Below are positions 1 to 6,289 of a stretch of DNA of 7,559 nt, one piece after another. The notes beneath the pieces were generated by a model. The model saw nothing but the letters and a program-made list of their open reading frames with translations, did not search any database and had not been told where the DNA came from. A program made the translations under genes and the position numbers. This DNA comes from an uncultured Paracoccaceae bacterium (GTDB lineage Bacteria > Pseudomonadota > Alphaproteobacteria > Rhodobacterales > Rhodobacteraceae). The stretch spans positions 1 through 7,559 of the forward strand of contig CALCPC010000332.1 of NCBI GenBank assembly GCA_937900975.1. The letters run 5' to 3'. Positions within the stretch are counted from its first letter, which is position 1, and each line of letters opens with the position of its first letter.

Positions 1-40
1 CACCGAAGTCGGGATGAAGCGGGATCGTTTCAAGGGTCAT
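1..40 (-). CDS. Partial gene: N-terminus of a probable TauD/TfdA-family dioxygenase
   Basis: Reading leftwards, an ATG at 40-38 overlaps the TGA stop of the MATE gene in an ATGA arrangement and opens a frame that stays open to the window edge. It encodes MTLETIPLHPDFG. A good Shine-Dalgarno, GGGAG at 53-49, lies 8 bases upstream, which supports a real start. The pattern of a short strand followed by 'PLHPDFG' is how many TauD/TfdA-family 2-oxoglutarate dioxygenases begin (their N-terminus typically continues into a 'G.DL' motif). That resemblance is from memory and rests on 13 residues only. If correct, it is the second dioxygenase of the operon, placed after the efflux pump. That a gene starts here is fairly sure; its family is tentative. 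Confidence 0.5.
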   Translation of the reverse strand, partial: MTLETIPLHPDFG

Positions 41-1371
41 GTCGTCATCTCCCGGTTTGAGACATTTCCAGACGGGCGCGTCAGCCACCAAAACCGCCAG
101 CAAAGCAGGAAGAGCACCGTGAAAGAGGCAAGTGCCGTGGCCTCAATCAAACCGCGCACGCTTCGGTCTAGCGGGATGGCCAAAAGCCAGCCGCCGCCCA
201 CCATCAAAAACAGGTATCCCGACAAATGGATCAAGGTGGCGGGCCAAGCATCGCCCACGGCCCGCAACGCATTGCTGGCGATGGTTTGACCGCCATCGCC
301 GAGCATCAGAAAGCCGACCAGGCCCACGAGGGGCAGGGAACTTGCGGCGGCGGTCGGAGCCGCGAGGGTCTGCGCAACCAGCGGTGAGCGCAACAAATAG
401 GCGGCCAGTCCAAGCAAAGCCATCAGCCCAAGGGCCATACCCATGCCTTCCAGAAAGAGTTTCCGCGCAGCAGCACGGTCGGCTGCGATCCGTGTGGCCG
501 TCAGCACAGCAATTGCGAGCGCAAGCGAGAACATCACGGTGACCAAGCTGACCAGCATCGTATACGCGGCCAAAGCCTCTGCGCCCAGCCAGCCCGCAAA
601 CACGCTGAGCATCGCAAAAGCCGCGGATTCAATCGCCAATCCGGCCCCGGCGGCCAGGCCGATCCGGCGCATATCGCGCCCGCTGGACAGGCTCCACCTT
701 GGCAGCGCGCGCAACGGGGCCAGGGCGACGCACGCGCGAAAACTTGCGGCAAGGCCGAGAAGCGCCAGCGACCGCACCACGATGGTCGAGATCGCGATCC
801 CCCAGGCGACGGCCCCAGCAGACGTGTCCAAAATCAGGGCGAGCGCAAAGCCAAGGCCGAGGTTTACCAAAAAGGCGGCGCCGACCCAAAGGGCGACACG
901 CGCGCGGTGGCCCTTTGCTTCCAACATGTAGCCAAGCGTCAAGAAGGCGTAGTGCACCGGAAGGCCAAGCCCCAACAGCATCAGGAAAGGGCCGGCTGTT
1001 GCGGCAATCTCAGGCTCTTGCCCCACCAGACGCAGAAACCCCGTCCCCCCCTGGCAGAGCAGGGCCAGCGCCACCCCGCACACCAATGTGATCAACAGCC
1101 CATCGCGCAGGATCGTCGCATTTCGAACGGGCTTGGCATTCGGTTCCGCCGCGGTAAGGGTCAGGCACCCGATGAAAAGGCCCTGTCCCACGGCGTAAAG
1201 GACGCCGCCCAGCGAATAGGCGATCCCGATTGCTGCCAGAAACCCGTGCGCGAAGATGCCGACAAGCATGACATCGGTCACCAGAAGGAAACGAAGCCCG
1301 GCCCGGGTGATCCAGCTTGGTAAGATGTCCCTTGCGCCCAGCCCGTGCCTTGGCCGCCCGTCACGTCTCAT
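37..1371 (-). CDS. MATE-family multidrug/metabolite efflux transporter
   Basis: This 444-residue protein is very hydrophobic with about 12 predicted membrane segments, the usual size and topology for MATE (multi antimicrobial extrusion) Na+/H+-coupled exporters of the inner membrane. The first half shows the family's 'D..MVG' signature as TDVMLVG (residues 32-38). The second half repeats the fold, with IES at 247-249 leading into a long helix pair, and the late 'ALR..GD' element at 368-374 followed by an aromatic, glycine-rich helix. The ATG at 1371 overlaps the TGA of the dioxygenase gene (ATGA), with GAGGAG 11 bases upstream, so the two are probably translationally coupled. Its position inside an uptake/oxidation operon suggests export of a substrate analogue, pathway intermediate or toxic by-product, but the substrate cannot be read from sequence. 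Other exporters of the MOP superfamily are possible but less likely. Confidence 0.85.
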   Translation of the reverse strand: MRRDGRPRHGLGARDILPSWITRAGLRFLLVTDVMLVGIFAHGFLAAIGIAYSLGGVLYAVGQGLFIGCLTLTAAEPNAKPVRNATILRDGLLITLVCGVALALLCQGGTGFLRLVGQEPEIAATAGPFLMLLGLGLPVHYAFLTLGYMLEAKGHRARVALWVGAAFLVNLGLGFALALILDTSAGAVAWGIAISTIVVRSLALLGLAASFRACVALAPLRALPRWSLSSGRDMRRIGLAAGAGLAIESAAFAMLSVFAGWLGAEALAAYTMLVSLVTVMFSLALAIAVLTATRIAADRAAARKLFLEGMGMALGLMALLGLAAYLLRSPLVAQTLAAPTAAASSLPLVGLVGFLMLGDGGQTIASNALRAVGDAWPATLIHLSGYLFLMVGGGWLLAIPLDRSVRGLIEATALASFTVLFLLCWRFWWLTRPSGNVSNREMTT

Positions 1372-2225
1372 GCGATGGGATGCTCCTCACGCCACGTGGT
1401 TCGGTGCATCCGGCGGGGATAGCGCATGTCGTAGGGTGTTCCGGCATGCAACACCCGGCGGTTGTCCCACAGCACCGCGTCACCGGGACGCCAGGCATGG
1501 GCGTATCTAAAGCGTTCGGCCGTTGCCTCTGCTTCGAGACGGGTCAGATAGGGGCGGGCCTTTTCATCGGGCCAGCCCTCGATCCCGATTGTCACTTTCG
1601 ATCCGAAATAAAGCGCCTTTCGCCCTGTCAGAGGATGATGCCGAACCAGCGGCCACCGCACCGTCAATGTTTCGGGTGAGGTGTATTCGCCCTCGGCGGC
1701 GCCTTTCACACCCTTGGTTCTTAGAAAAGTCTGCAGACCCGATACAGAGTGGAGCGCCGTCAGCCCCTCGGCGCGGTCCTTTGCCTCTGCGCTCAACGCG
1801 TCATAGGCGGCATACATGCAGGCAAAAAGGGTTTCGCCCCCCACCGGCGGGGTTTCGAGGCAATACAGCATCGAGGCGCGCGCCGGCACTGCAAGATGCA
1901 TGTGGTCCGCGTGCCATTCCAGTTCATCCGAGCCGTCGGCGGGTGCGAAACTGACGACCTTGCCGTCGACATTGCCCACCACGAAGATTTCGGGATGCCC
2001 GTCCAGGCGGGCCGAGACCCTTGACGTGCGCTCAAGCGCGGCGAAGGCCCGCGAAAAGGCAATCTGTTGCGCGGGCGAAATCTGCTGGTCCCGAAAGATC
2101 AGGACACCGTATTTTTCAAGCGCAGCTTCGATCAGCGCAATATCGTCCTGGTCTGGAACTTGGGTAAGGTCGCACCCCGAAACCACGGCCCCCACAACGG
2201 TGTCGACGGGTTCAAATCGGATCAT
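1368..2225 (-). CDS. TauD/TfdA-family Fe(II)/2-oxoglutarate-dependent dioxygenase
   Basis: The 285-residue product has the normal length for the TauD/TfdA family, cytosolic enzymes that use O2 and 2-oxoglutarate to hydroxylate a substrate and release CO2 and succinate. The iron triad is visible as H105-x-D107 (in EWHAD) and H260 (in RRVLHAG). R275, 15 residues after H260, corresponds to the 2OG-binding arginine spacing of TauD, and R271 is the accompanying conserved arginine. The N-terminal '[11 protein letters not shown]' (residues 10-20) and '[13 protein letters not shown]' (35-47) are typical of the fold. The ATG at 2225 is chosen over an in-frame ATG at 2282: it has AAGGTGG 6 bases upstream, gives the family N-terminus, and leaves a 14-bp overlap with the ABC ATPase gene rather than a 71-bp one. 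All catalytic residues seem intact. The substrate is unknown; taurine, 2,4-D-like or ureide/purine compounds are known in the wider family. Confidence 0.88.
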   Translation of the reverse strand: MIRFEPVDTVVGAVVSGCDLTQVPDQDDIALIEAALEKYGVLIFRDQQISPAQQIAFSRAFAALERTSRVSARLDGHPEIFVVGNVDGKVVSFAPADGSDELEWHADHMHLAVPARASMLYCLETPPVGGETLFACMYAAYDALSAEAKDRAEGLTALHSVSGLQTFLRTKGVKGAAEGEYTSPETLTVRWPLVRHHPLTGRKALYFGSKVTIGIEGWPDEKARPYLTRLEAEATAERFRYAHAWRPGDAVLWDNRRVLHAGTPYDMRYPRRMHRTTWREEHPIA

Positions 2226-3033
2226 GGGCAACCACCTTTTGAGCCATAGCAGACGGCATTTGAGTTGCCGTGAGTTTCGCAAGAAAGTCCTTCAAACGCT
2301 CGGTTTTCGGCGCATGCAGATCCTGGCTTGTCGGCCCCTCTTCGACGATGCGTCCGGCCTCCATAAAAACGACGCGGTCGGCGACTTGCGCGGCAAAGCC
2401 AAGCTCATGGGTCACAATCAGCATCGTCATGCCCTTTTCCGCAAGGGATTTGAGGACAGCAAGAACACCCGACACCAATTCGGGGTCTAACGCCGATGTC
2501 GGTTCGTCAAGCAACATCAGGCTTGGATCCATCGCCAAGGCCCGCGCTATGGCCAGGCGTTGCTTTTGCCCGCCAGACAGCATCTCGGGCCAATCGTCGA
2601 TCTTGTCAGCCAGGCCCACATCGCAAAGCGCCGCCCGGGCCCGTTCCGCGGCCTCCGCCGCGCTGCGCCCCAAGACAACCACTTGCGCGCGGGTGACGTT
2701 TTCCAGCGCGGTAAGATGCGGCCAGGTGTTGAACTGTTGGAACACCATGCCCATGCGCGCCCGAAAGGTGTTGAGCGCCCGAATACCGCGCCCGGTCTGC
2801 CGCCGTTCGGGGGCTTGGCCAACGCTCTGACCCTCTAGCCGGACGGTTCCCGCGTTTGGCGGCGCCAGCCAGTTGACAGTGCGCAGGAGCGTGCTTTTTC
2901 CACAGCCGCTGGGACCGATAATGCAGACAACTTCGCCCTTGGCGACCGTCAAAGACACTTTGTCCAGCGCCGTCAGCGTGTCGAATTTGGTCGTGATCTC
3001 GATCAGTTCCAGAAACTTCGCGTCCCGGCTCAT
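2212..3033 (-). CDS. ABC transporter ATP-binding protein, polar amino acid type (GlnQ/HisP-like)
   Basis: This 273-residue ATPase would power uptake by the two adjacent permeases on the cytoplasmic face of the inner membrane. All nucleotide-binding motifs are present: Walker [10 protein letters not shown] (40-48), Q-loop around Q99/Q100, signature LSGGQ (152-156), Walker B LMLLDE (172-177) with D-loop SALD (180-183), and switch H209. It has the GlnQ/HisP-type stretch between Walker A and the Q-loop, with a somewhat basic linker (residues 75-93). The C-terminus runs about 20 residues past the usual family end. The ATG at 3033 overlaps the permease stop (ATGA) and has GAGG 7 bases upstream. A longer in-frame start at 3135 would overlap the permease by over 100 bp and adds a low-complexity, non-family N-terminus, so it is rejected. 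Confidence 0.93.
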   Translation of the reverse strand: MSRDAKFLELIEITTKFDTLTALDKVSLTVAKGEVVCIIGPSGCGKSTLLRTVNWLAPPNAGTVRLEGQSVGQAPERRQTGRGIRALNTFRARMGMVFQQFNTWPHLTALENVTRAQVVVLGRSAAEAAERARAALCDVGLADKIDDWPEMLSGGQKQRLAIARALAMDPSLMLLDEPTSALDPELVSGVLAVLKSLAEKGMTMLIVTHELGFAAQVADRVVFMEAGRIVEEGPTSQDLHAPKTERLKDFLAKLTATQMPSAMAQKVVAHDPI

Positions 3034-3722
3034 CGCCCACCCTCGACCTTCAGTGTCGTGGACCGGGGGGTTTTTCGTGTAAGTCCGCGTTCCAGCCGTC
3101 GCATCCCGATCGCCACGACCTCGTTCAGCAGCCAATAAAGCAAGGCGATCATGATGAAGGCCTCAAACGGCCTGAAGGTCTCGCCCTGTATTCTCAAGGC
3201 GGTCATCGTCATCTCCTGCACGGTGATCGTCGACAGGATCGCGCTTTCCTTGATCAGCGACAGCATTTGATTGGTAAGCGGTGGCAGGATGACGCCCACG
3301 GCCTGCGGCAGCACGACATAGCGCATTGCCTGCGTTTCGGACATTCCGATTGCGTGGGCGCTTTCCAATTGACCGGCTGGCATCGCCTCAATCCCGCCGC
3401 GGATCACTTCTGCAAAATAGGCACTGCCAAAAGCGGCCAATGCCAGCACGCCCACCTGTTCGGCCGGCAAACGAAGCCCGTAGAACGGCAAAACGTAGTA
3501 GATCAAAAAGACTTGGATGATGAAGGGCGTGTTGCGGAACACCTCGATGAATGCCGTTGCCGCAAACCGCAAAAGGGCCAGCCGCGACCGACGGGCCAGC
3601 GCGAGAAACACGCCGAGCGGTAGGCCGATGGCGATGGCAAGAACCACAATTTTGATCGTCAGCCAGAACCCAACCAAGATCCGGGGGCCGTAATCGATGA
3701 AGATCGAAAGTTCGAGACCCAT
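3030..3722 (-). CDS. ABC transporter permease, His/Glu/Gln/Arg/opine family (HisM/GlnP-like), second subunit
   Basis: A 230-residue inner-membrane subunit with about five hydrophobic segments, the usual size for polar amino acid uptake (PAAT, TC 3.A.1.3) permeases. Family hallmarks are the 'FRNTP' element after the second helix (62-66), '[14 protein letters not shown]' (107-120) and the EAA coupling loop from E120 through G126 to LPQ (138-140), which contacts the ATPase. It pairs with the neighbouring permease as a heterodimer. It begins 3 bases after the stop of that gene and ends in a 4-bp overlap with the ATPase. No strong Shine-Dalgarno is near the ATG (GGAG lies 13 bases away), so translation is probably coupled to the upstream gene. 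The basic C-terminal tail (residues 208-230) is slightly longer than usual. Confidence 0.92.
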   Translation of the reverse strand: MGLELSIFIDYGPRILVGFWLTIKIVVLAIAIGLPLGVFLALARRSRLALLRFAATAFIEVFRNTPFIIQVFLIYYVLPFYGLRLPAEQVGVLALAAFGSAYFAEVIRGGIEAMPAGQLESAHAIGMSETQAMRYVVLPQAVGVILPPLTNQMLSLIKESAILSTITVQEMTMTALRIQGETFRPFEAFIMIALLYWLLNEVVAIGMRRLERGLTRKTPRSTTLKVEGGR

Positions 3723-3725
3723 GGC

Positions 3726-4388
3726 TTAGGCTTGTCTCCGCTTCATCCGGGTCTCCAACTGCGCGGCGGCGCGGCTGACGGCGAAACACATCACAAAATA
3801 CATCAGGAACGTGCCTGTCAGGACCTCAACCGGGTGATAATTGCGCGTGTAGATCTGCTGCGACACCCGCATGAGTTCGACAATCGTAATCGTCGAAAGC
3901 AAGGCGGTGGCCTTCAGGACCTGGGTATACTCGTTGACCAAAGCGGGGACGGAGGCGATGAAAGTCTGGGGCAGAATGACCTTGCCCCACAGCACCCAAC
4001 CGTTAAGGCCAAGCGCCCGCGCGGCCTCGAACTGTCCCTTCGGCACCGATGCAAGCCCGCCGCGCAGGATTTCCACGACAAAGGCGGCGCTGTTCAGCGT
4101 GATCGCCAGTATTCCGGCCAAGAACGGGCCGATGTCCAATCCGATCACCGGCGAAACATAGAAGATCAGGAAAATTTGGACTAAAAGCGGCGTCCCGCGA
4201 ATAAAGCTGATGTAGACCGCCAGCATTCGGTGCGCCCATGTCCAGCCTGTTGCCTCCCGGACCAGGGTCAGGCCCGTCGCCAAGCAAAGGCTAAGCGCAA
4301 TTCCCAGAAGCGAGATTTGCAAGGTGACAAGCGCCCCCTCGAACAAGCGAGGGAGCGCGTCAAACGTGTAAGAGATGTCAAATTTCAC
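3726..4388 (-). CDS. ABC transporter permease, His/Glu/Gln/Arg/opine family (HisQ/GlnP-like), first subunit
   Basis: This 220-residue integral membrane protein is the first of two paralogous permeases. It carries 'FIRGTPLLVQ' (62-71), 'EILRGGLASVPKGQFEAA' (106-123) and an EAA loop ending in LPQ (139-141), all characteristic of the PAAT branch. It starts with GTG at 4388: the codons that follow read MKFDISYTF, no alternative in-frame start lies just upstream, and no strong ribosome-binding site is visible (only a weak GAAAG). It lies 34 bp after the stop of the binding-protein gene, separated by a hairpin, and stops 3 bp before the second permease. The reading frame and conserved motifs look intact, so the membrane part of the transporter should be functional even though the binding-protein gene is interrupted. 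Confidence 0.92.
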   Translation of the reverse strand: MKFDISYTFDALPRLFEGALVTLQISLLGIALSLCLATGLTLVREATGWTWAHRMLAVYISFIRGTPLLVQIFLIFYVSPVIGLDIGPFLAGILAITLNSAAFVVEILRGGLASVPKGQFEAARALGLNGWVLWGKVILPQTFIASVPALVNEYTQVLKATALLSTITIVELMRVSQQIYTRNYHPVEVLTGTFLMYFVMCFAVSRAAAQLETRMKRRQA

Positions 4389-4410
4389 GCGCCAAAGCTT
4401 TCGGCACGTC

Positions 4411-4430
4411 CGCTTTGCCTAATCAAAGCG
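4411..4430 (-). promoter_or_regulatory. Intergenic hairpin between binding-protein and permease genes
   Basis: A perfect 7-bp inverted repeat, CGCTTTG at 4411-4417 and CAAAGCG at 4424-4430, encloses a 6-base loop and overlaps the stop codon of the binding-protein gene. No T-tract follows on the minus strand, so it is not a classical full terminator. In ABC uptake operons, a stem-loop at this place commonly blocks 3' exonucleases or attenuates transcription, giving more binding protein than permease. The structure is seen directly; that role is inferred from other systems. Confidence 0.5.
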
Positions 4431-5253
4431 CGCCTTCGGGCAGATATCCTTCGTCGGGAATGTCCATTTGGAACCCGAACCACTTGTCCTGCAACGCATA
4501 AAGCGTGCCGTTGTCGCGCATCTCTAGGATCTGTGCGCTAAGATAGTCGCGCAGATCCGTGTCCTCCGGCCGCGTGCCCCAACCCATGTAGGACAGGCTG
4601 CCGATGGGCCCGAGCAGTTCAAAAACGCCGGGCTGTTCTTTCACAACGACGGCAAGGTTGGGCAGCGTTTGAACCACGACGTCGATCTCGCCATTTGCCA
4701 GCGCAAGGTAGGTTTCGGGGTAGGAGGTGTAGAGCTTCAGCTCGCCATAGCCGTCACCGCCCAGCGTGGCCTCAAACTCCTTGGCCGCCGCCTCCCCGCC
4801 GGAGGACAATTGCGTCCCCACAACCTTTCCCGCGAGGTCTTCGATGGTGGTCAAACTGTCGTCGCCGGCGCGTTTCATTGTCCAGGTCGTGCCTTCGGCG
4901 ATTGGAACGGTGAACGCATATTGGGTCACGCGCTCAGGCCGGACGCTGACGGAGGTTGCGACAAAATCGAACTTGCCGGCAAGCACGCCGGGCAGAATGC
5001 CCTGCCACGGCAGGTCCAACTGGTTCAACTCAACACCGAGATCCGCGAAGAAGAAGTCAAGAATATACTTGCCATAGCCGACAATTTACCCATCTTCGAC
5101 AAATTCGAATGGCGGAAAGGCAGCCTCGGTCCCGACGGTCACTTTGCCGGTTCGCTTGATCATTTCCAAAGTCGTCTCGGCGGCCGCCATGCCGCCCGAG
5201 ATGGACAACGCAGCGACACAAAGCAACGTCTTCGCAGTATTCAGCATTTTCAT
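4423..5253 (-). pseudogene. Periplasmic amino-acid-type substrate-binding protein, interrupted by an in-frame TAA
   Basis: The frame from ATG 5253 to TGA 4423-4425 spans 276 codons, normal for PAAT solute-binding proteins (family 3), but codon 56 is TAA (5086-5088). Residues 1-25 form a signal peptide (hydrophobic core TLLCVAALSISGG, cleavage likely after MAAA). Family motifs lie on both sides of the stop in the same frame: 'VGTEAAFPPFE' (40-50) before it, and 'GILPGVLAGKFDFVATSV' (85-102), the ligand-carboxylate arginine in PER (R108), and 'EDLAGKVVGTQ' (138-148) after it. This is therefore a nonsense change, not a frameshift. A one-base change from AAA (Lys) or CAA (Gln) would create it. 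Translation could only resume downstream without a signal peptide, for example from TTG 5028. Starts at 5262, 5253 and 5247 are all in frame; GGGGA sits 8 bases before 5247. A sequencing error is the main alternative. Confidence 0.85.
5086..5088 (-). other. Premature stop codon (TAA) inside the binding-protein gene
   Basis: On the minus strand the frame reads ...FEFVEDG-stop-IVGYGKYIL.... The family normally continues straight through this position with a polar residue between DG and the 'I.GY' strand. The stop would release a 55-residue peptide that is mostly signal sequence. TAA is not used for selenocysteine or pyrrolysine insertion, so recoding is unlikely. Confidence 0.85.
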
Positions 5254-5384
5254 GGTCCCCATAAACTCCGCACGTCGGTGGAGGATCGTACCTGCAGCGC
5301 GGCGGGGGCCGATAGGATGGATAGGCGCGATGGCCGGCCATTCGACCGCGCGCCCTTTTGATGGGCAAATCGAAGAAGATGCGC

Positions 5385-5399
5385 CTGCTTTTAATGCAG
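5385..5399. promoter_or_regulatory. Imperfect palindrome, possible operator of the transport operon
   Basis: CTGCTTTTAATGCAG reads as a 7+1+7 palindrome with six of seven pairs matching. It lies about 130 bp upstream of the binding-protein start in an AT-richer stretch, a plausible place for a regulator of the leftward operon. No regulator gene is in the window and the motif does not match a consensus I recognise. Confidence 0.2.
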
Positions 5400-5458
5400 T
5401 TTACAATTTCGCCATCGCCGGGGCACGGTGCTTTAAGCGTGTATTGCCTAAATGGTCG

Positions 5459-5474
5459 CAACCTAAGGCGGTTG
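5459..5474. promoter_or_regulatory. Short inverted repeat CAACC-N6-GGTTG in the operon leader
   Basis: Perfect 5-bp arms at 5459-5463 and 5470-5474 are separated by six bases. It sits between the two TGCCTAA motifs (5445-5451 and 5500-5506). It could be a transcription-factor site for the binding-protein operon, but such short repeats occur by chance. Confidence 0.15.
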
Positions 5475-5577
5475 ATAAAGAAGCTGGACCTCCCAACGCT
5501 GCCTAAAATCAGGGGCAACGCGGGATCGGGTGCTTGATGTTTTAGCTGTTTCTGGAAAACCGCGTGTTTTTCATGCG

Positions 5578-5661
5578 AAAAAGAACAAGGGCCCTGTCGG
5601 TCGCGGCGAACGGGAGCGTGGCGAACGCGTTCGGCCTTCGCCCGCAAAAGCGCCCGACAGG
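5578..5661 (-). terminator. Candidate transcription terminator of the ureidoglycolate lyase gene
   Basis: On the minus strand, CCTGTCGG (5661-5654) pairs perfectly with CCGACAGG (5600-5593), and four bases later comes the T-rich run TTGTTCTTTTT (5588-5578). The 53-base interior is itself self-complementary, including a 12-bp perfect palindrome (5622-5633) and GGCGAA/TTCGCC arms (5605-5610 and 5637-5642), so the whole can fold into a compact GC-rich structure before the U-tract. It lies 80-160 bp past the stop of the lyase gene and before the transport operon leader, where a terminator is expected. The long interior makes it atypical. Confidence 0.4.
5622..5633. repeat. Perfect 12-bp palindrome CGAACGCGTTCG
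   Basis: The sequence equals its own reverse complement. The GAACGCG core recurs in the hairpin at 5660-5675, and GGCGAACG occurs twice just upstream (5605-5612 and 5620-5627). It forms part of the nested inverted-repeat block of this intergenic region. Confidence 0.5.
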
Positions 5662-5705
5662 AACGCGTGCGTTCCAACCTCAGGACTGTGGTCAACGGGC
5701 GCTTT
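5647..5705. repeat. 10-bp perfect inverted repeat enclosing a second hairpin
   Basis: AAAGCGCCCG (5647-5656) and CGGGCGCTTT (5696-5705) are exact reverse complements. Between them lies GGAACGC-GT-GCGTTCC (5660-5675), a perfect self-complementary hairpin. On the minus strand the second arm is followed by one further T and then GCGGG, giving only a four-T run, a weak intrinsic-terminator resemblance. It may act with the adjacent T-rich element to end the lyase transcript. Confidence 0.45.
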
Positions 5706-5716
5706 GACCGCCACAG
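5686..5716. repeat. Bulged hairpin downstream of the ureidoglycolate lyase stop
   Basis: CTGTG and GTCAA (5686-5695) pair with TTGAC (5704-5708) and CACAG (5712-5716), with a 3-base bulge on the right arm and an 8-base GC-rich loop. Unbulged, GGTCAA/TTGACC (5690-5695 and 5704-5709) is a perfect 6-bp repeat. It lies 25 bp past the lyase stop and shares its right side with the 10-bp repeat at 5647-5705, so the two folds exclude each other. Confidence 0.4.
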
Positions 5717-5740
5717 CGGATGCGGGCTTTTGACGGTTGA

Positions 5741-6289
5741 TCATGCCAACAGCCCCTGTGGATCGACGATTTCGAAGGCGAGACTTTGGTCGGCGAAATC
5801 GTAAAGCTCCGTTCGGCTGCTTTGGCGAGGTTCTTGCGCGGCCTCTATTTCGTCTTCTGTTCGGGCATCGCTTAGAAACAGGTAATCGACATAAGGGGTG
5901 CGCGCGGGGAAACAGTCGAGGCCATGCCAAATGCCCTTATGAAACATGATCCCCACCGTGCCGTCGAGGAAAAACGCGCGGACCGTCTCTGGCGCTAGAG
6001 GGGCGTCGCTGTCCGGACCACCGGCGACGACCAGAATTGCTGCGGCGTCGCCGATGGGGCTGCGCGCTTCGGTAACATACAGATGACGCTCAAACATCGA
6101 CAGCCGCCGGGCTTGGGTTGCATAGCGCATCACTTGAAGCCTGAGGGGGGCGTCACTGTGAAACGGCAGGCGCCAGTTTTTTAGGCGGGGTCTTTCAAAA
6201 TCCGGCGCTGTACCGGCGGCCAGCACGTGTCCATAGGGTGAAAATGCGTCCTCGGTCAGCGCTTCGACGGGGATTGTCTTTGTTTCCAT
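5741..6289 (-). CDS. allA: Ureidoglycolate lyase family protein (AllA-like)
   Basis: The 182-residue cytosolic protein has the cupin-type AllA fold. AllA enzymes split ureidoglycolate to glyoxylate and urea, the last step of allantoin breakdown. Matching elements are the N-terminal 'EAFSPYG'-type motif (DAFSPYG at 14-20), MFERH (65-69), which aligns with the family ERH element, the GIMFHKGIWH segment (113-122) equivalent to the active-site 'YH..VWHHP' strand of E. coli AllA, and the following 'VDYLFLS' (134-140). The second histidine of the WHH motif is a glycine here (WHGLD), and the C-terminus is about 20 residues longer than E. coli AllA, so this may be a subfamily acting on a related ureido compound. 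The ATG at 6289 has GAAGG 10 bases upstream. It is divergent from the M20 hydrolase gene, with which it would form successive pathway steps. Confidence 0.75.
   Translation of the reverse strand: METKTIPVEALTEDAFSPYGHVLAAGTAPDFERPRLKNWRLPFHSDAPLRLQVMRYATQARRLSMFERHLYVTEARSPIGDAAAILVVAGGPDSDAPLAPETVRAFFLDGTVGIMFHKGIWHGLDCFPARTPYVDYLFLSDARTEDEIEAAQEPRQSSRTELYDFADQSLAFEIVDPQGLLA

Larger units (their letters stand above)
5254..5740. other. Gene-free intergenic region: operon leader plus structured terminator region
   Basis: No convincing gene lies in these 487 bp. Open frames crossing it on either strand have no family-like sequence and low-complexity, arginine-rich translations. The left part (about 5254-5570) is more AT-rich and should hold the promoter and leader of the leftward transport operon. 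It contains a 15-bp imperfect palindrome (5385-5399), a 16-bp inverted repeat CAACC/GGTTG (5459-5474) and two TGCCTAA motifs, but no strong -35/-10 pair that I can defend. The right part (5578-5716) is dense in inverted repeats and is described separately. Confidence 0.6.

Noticed and set aside
2226..2282. Upstream ATG (2282) as the start of the dioxygenase
   Set aside because: It adds 19 basic residues not seen in the family and lengthens the overlap with the ATPase; ATG 2225 has an AAGGTGG ribosome-binding site at ideal spacing.
1816..2490. Plus-strand open frame of 224 codons antisense to the dioxygenase and ATPase genes
   Set aside because: Ser/Ala/Arg-rich translation without recognisable motifs, antisense to two genes with clear catalytic signatures.
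4423..5028. Treating the binding protein as a complete 201-residue gene starting at TTG 5028
   Set aside because: This start lacks the signal peptide and the first third of lobe I; the missing part is found in the same frame upstream of the TAA, so the gene is interrupted rather than short.
5029..5253. Frameshift as the cause of the interrupted binding protein
   Set aside because: Family motifs before and after position 5086 lie in the same frame, so a base substitution, not an insertion or deletion, is sufficient.
4669..5361. Plus-strand open frame of 230 codons antisense to the binding-protein gene
   Set aside because: Shadow frame with no family features; the opposite strand carries clear signal peptide and binding-protein motifs.
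5057..5695. Long minus-strand open frame covering the start of the binding-protein gene and its leader
   Set aside because: It is out of frame with the recognisable signal peptide and binding-protein motifs, has an Arg/Cys-rich, non-family translation, and covers the leader only because stops are rare in GC-rich DNA.
5254..5740. tRNA, riboswitch or CRISPR array in the intergenic region
   Set aside because: No cloverleaf with a T-arm GTTCGA-type signature, no regularly spaced direct repeats and no riboswitch core I recognise; only inverted repeats are present.
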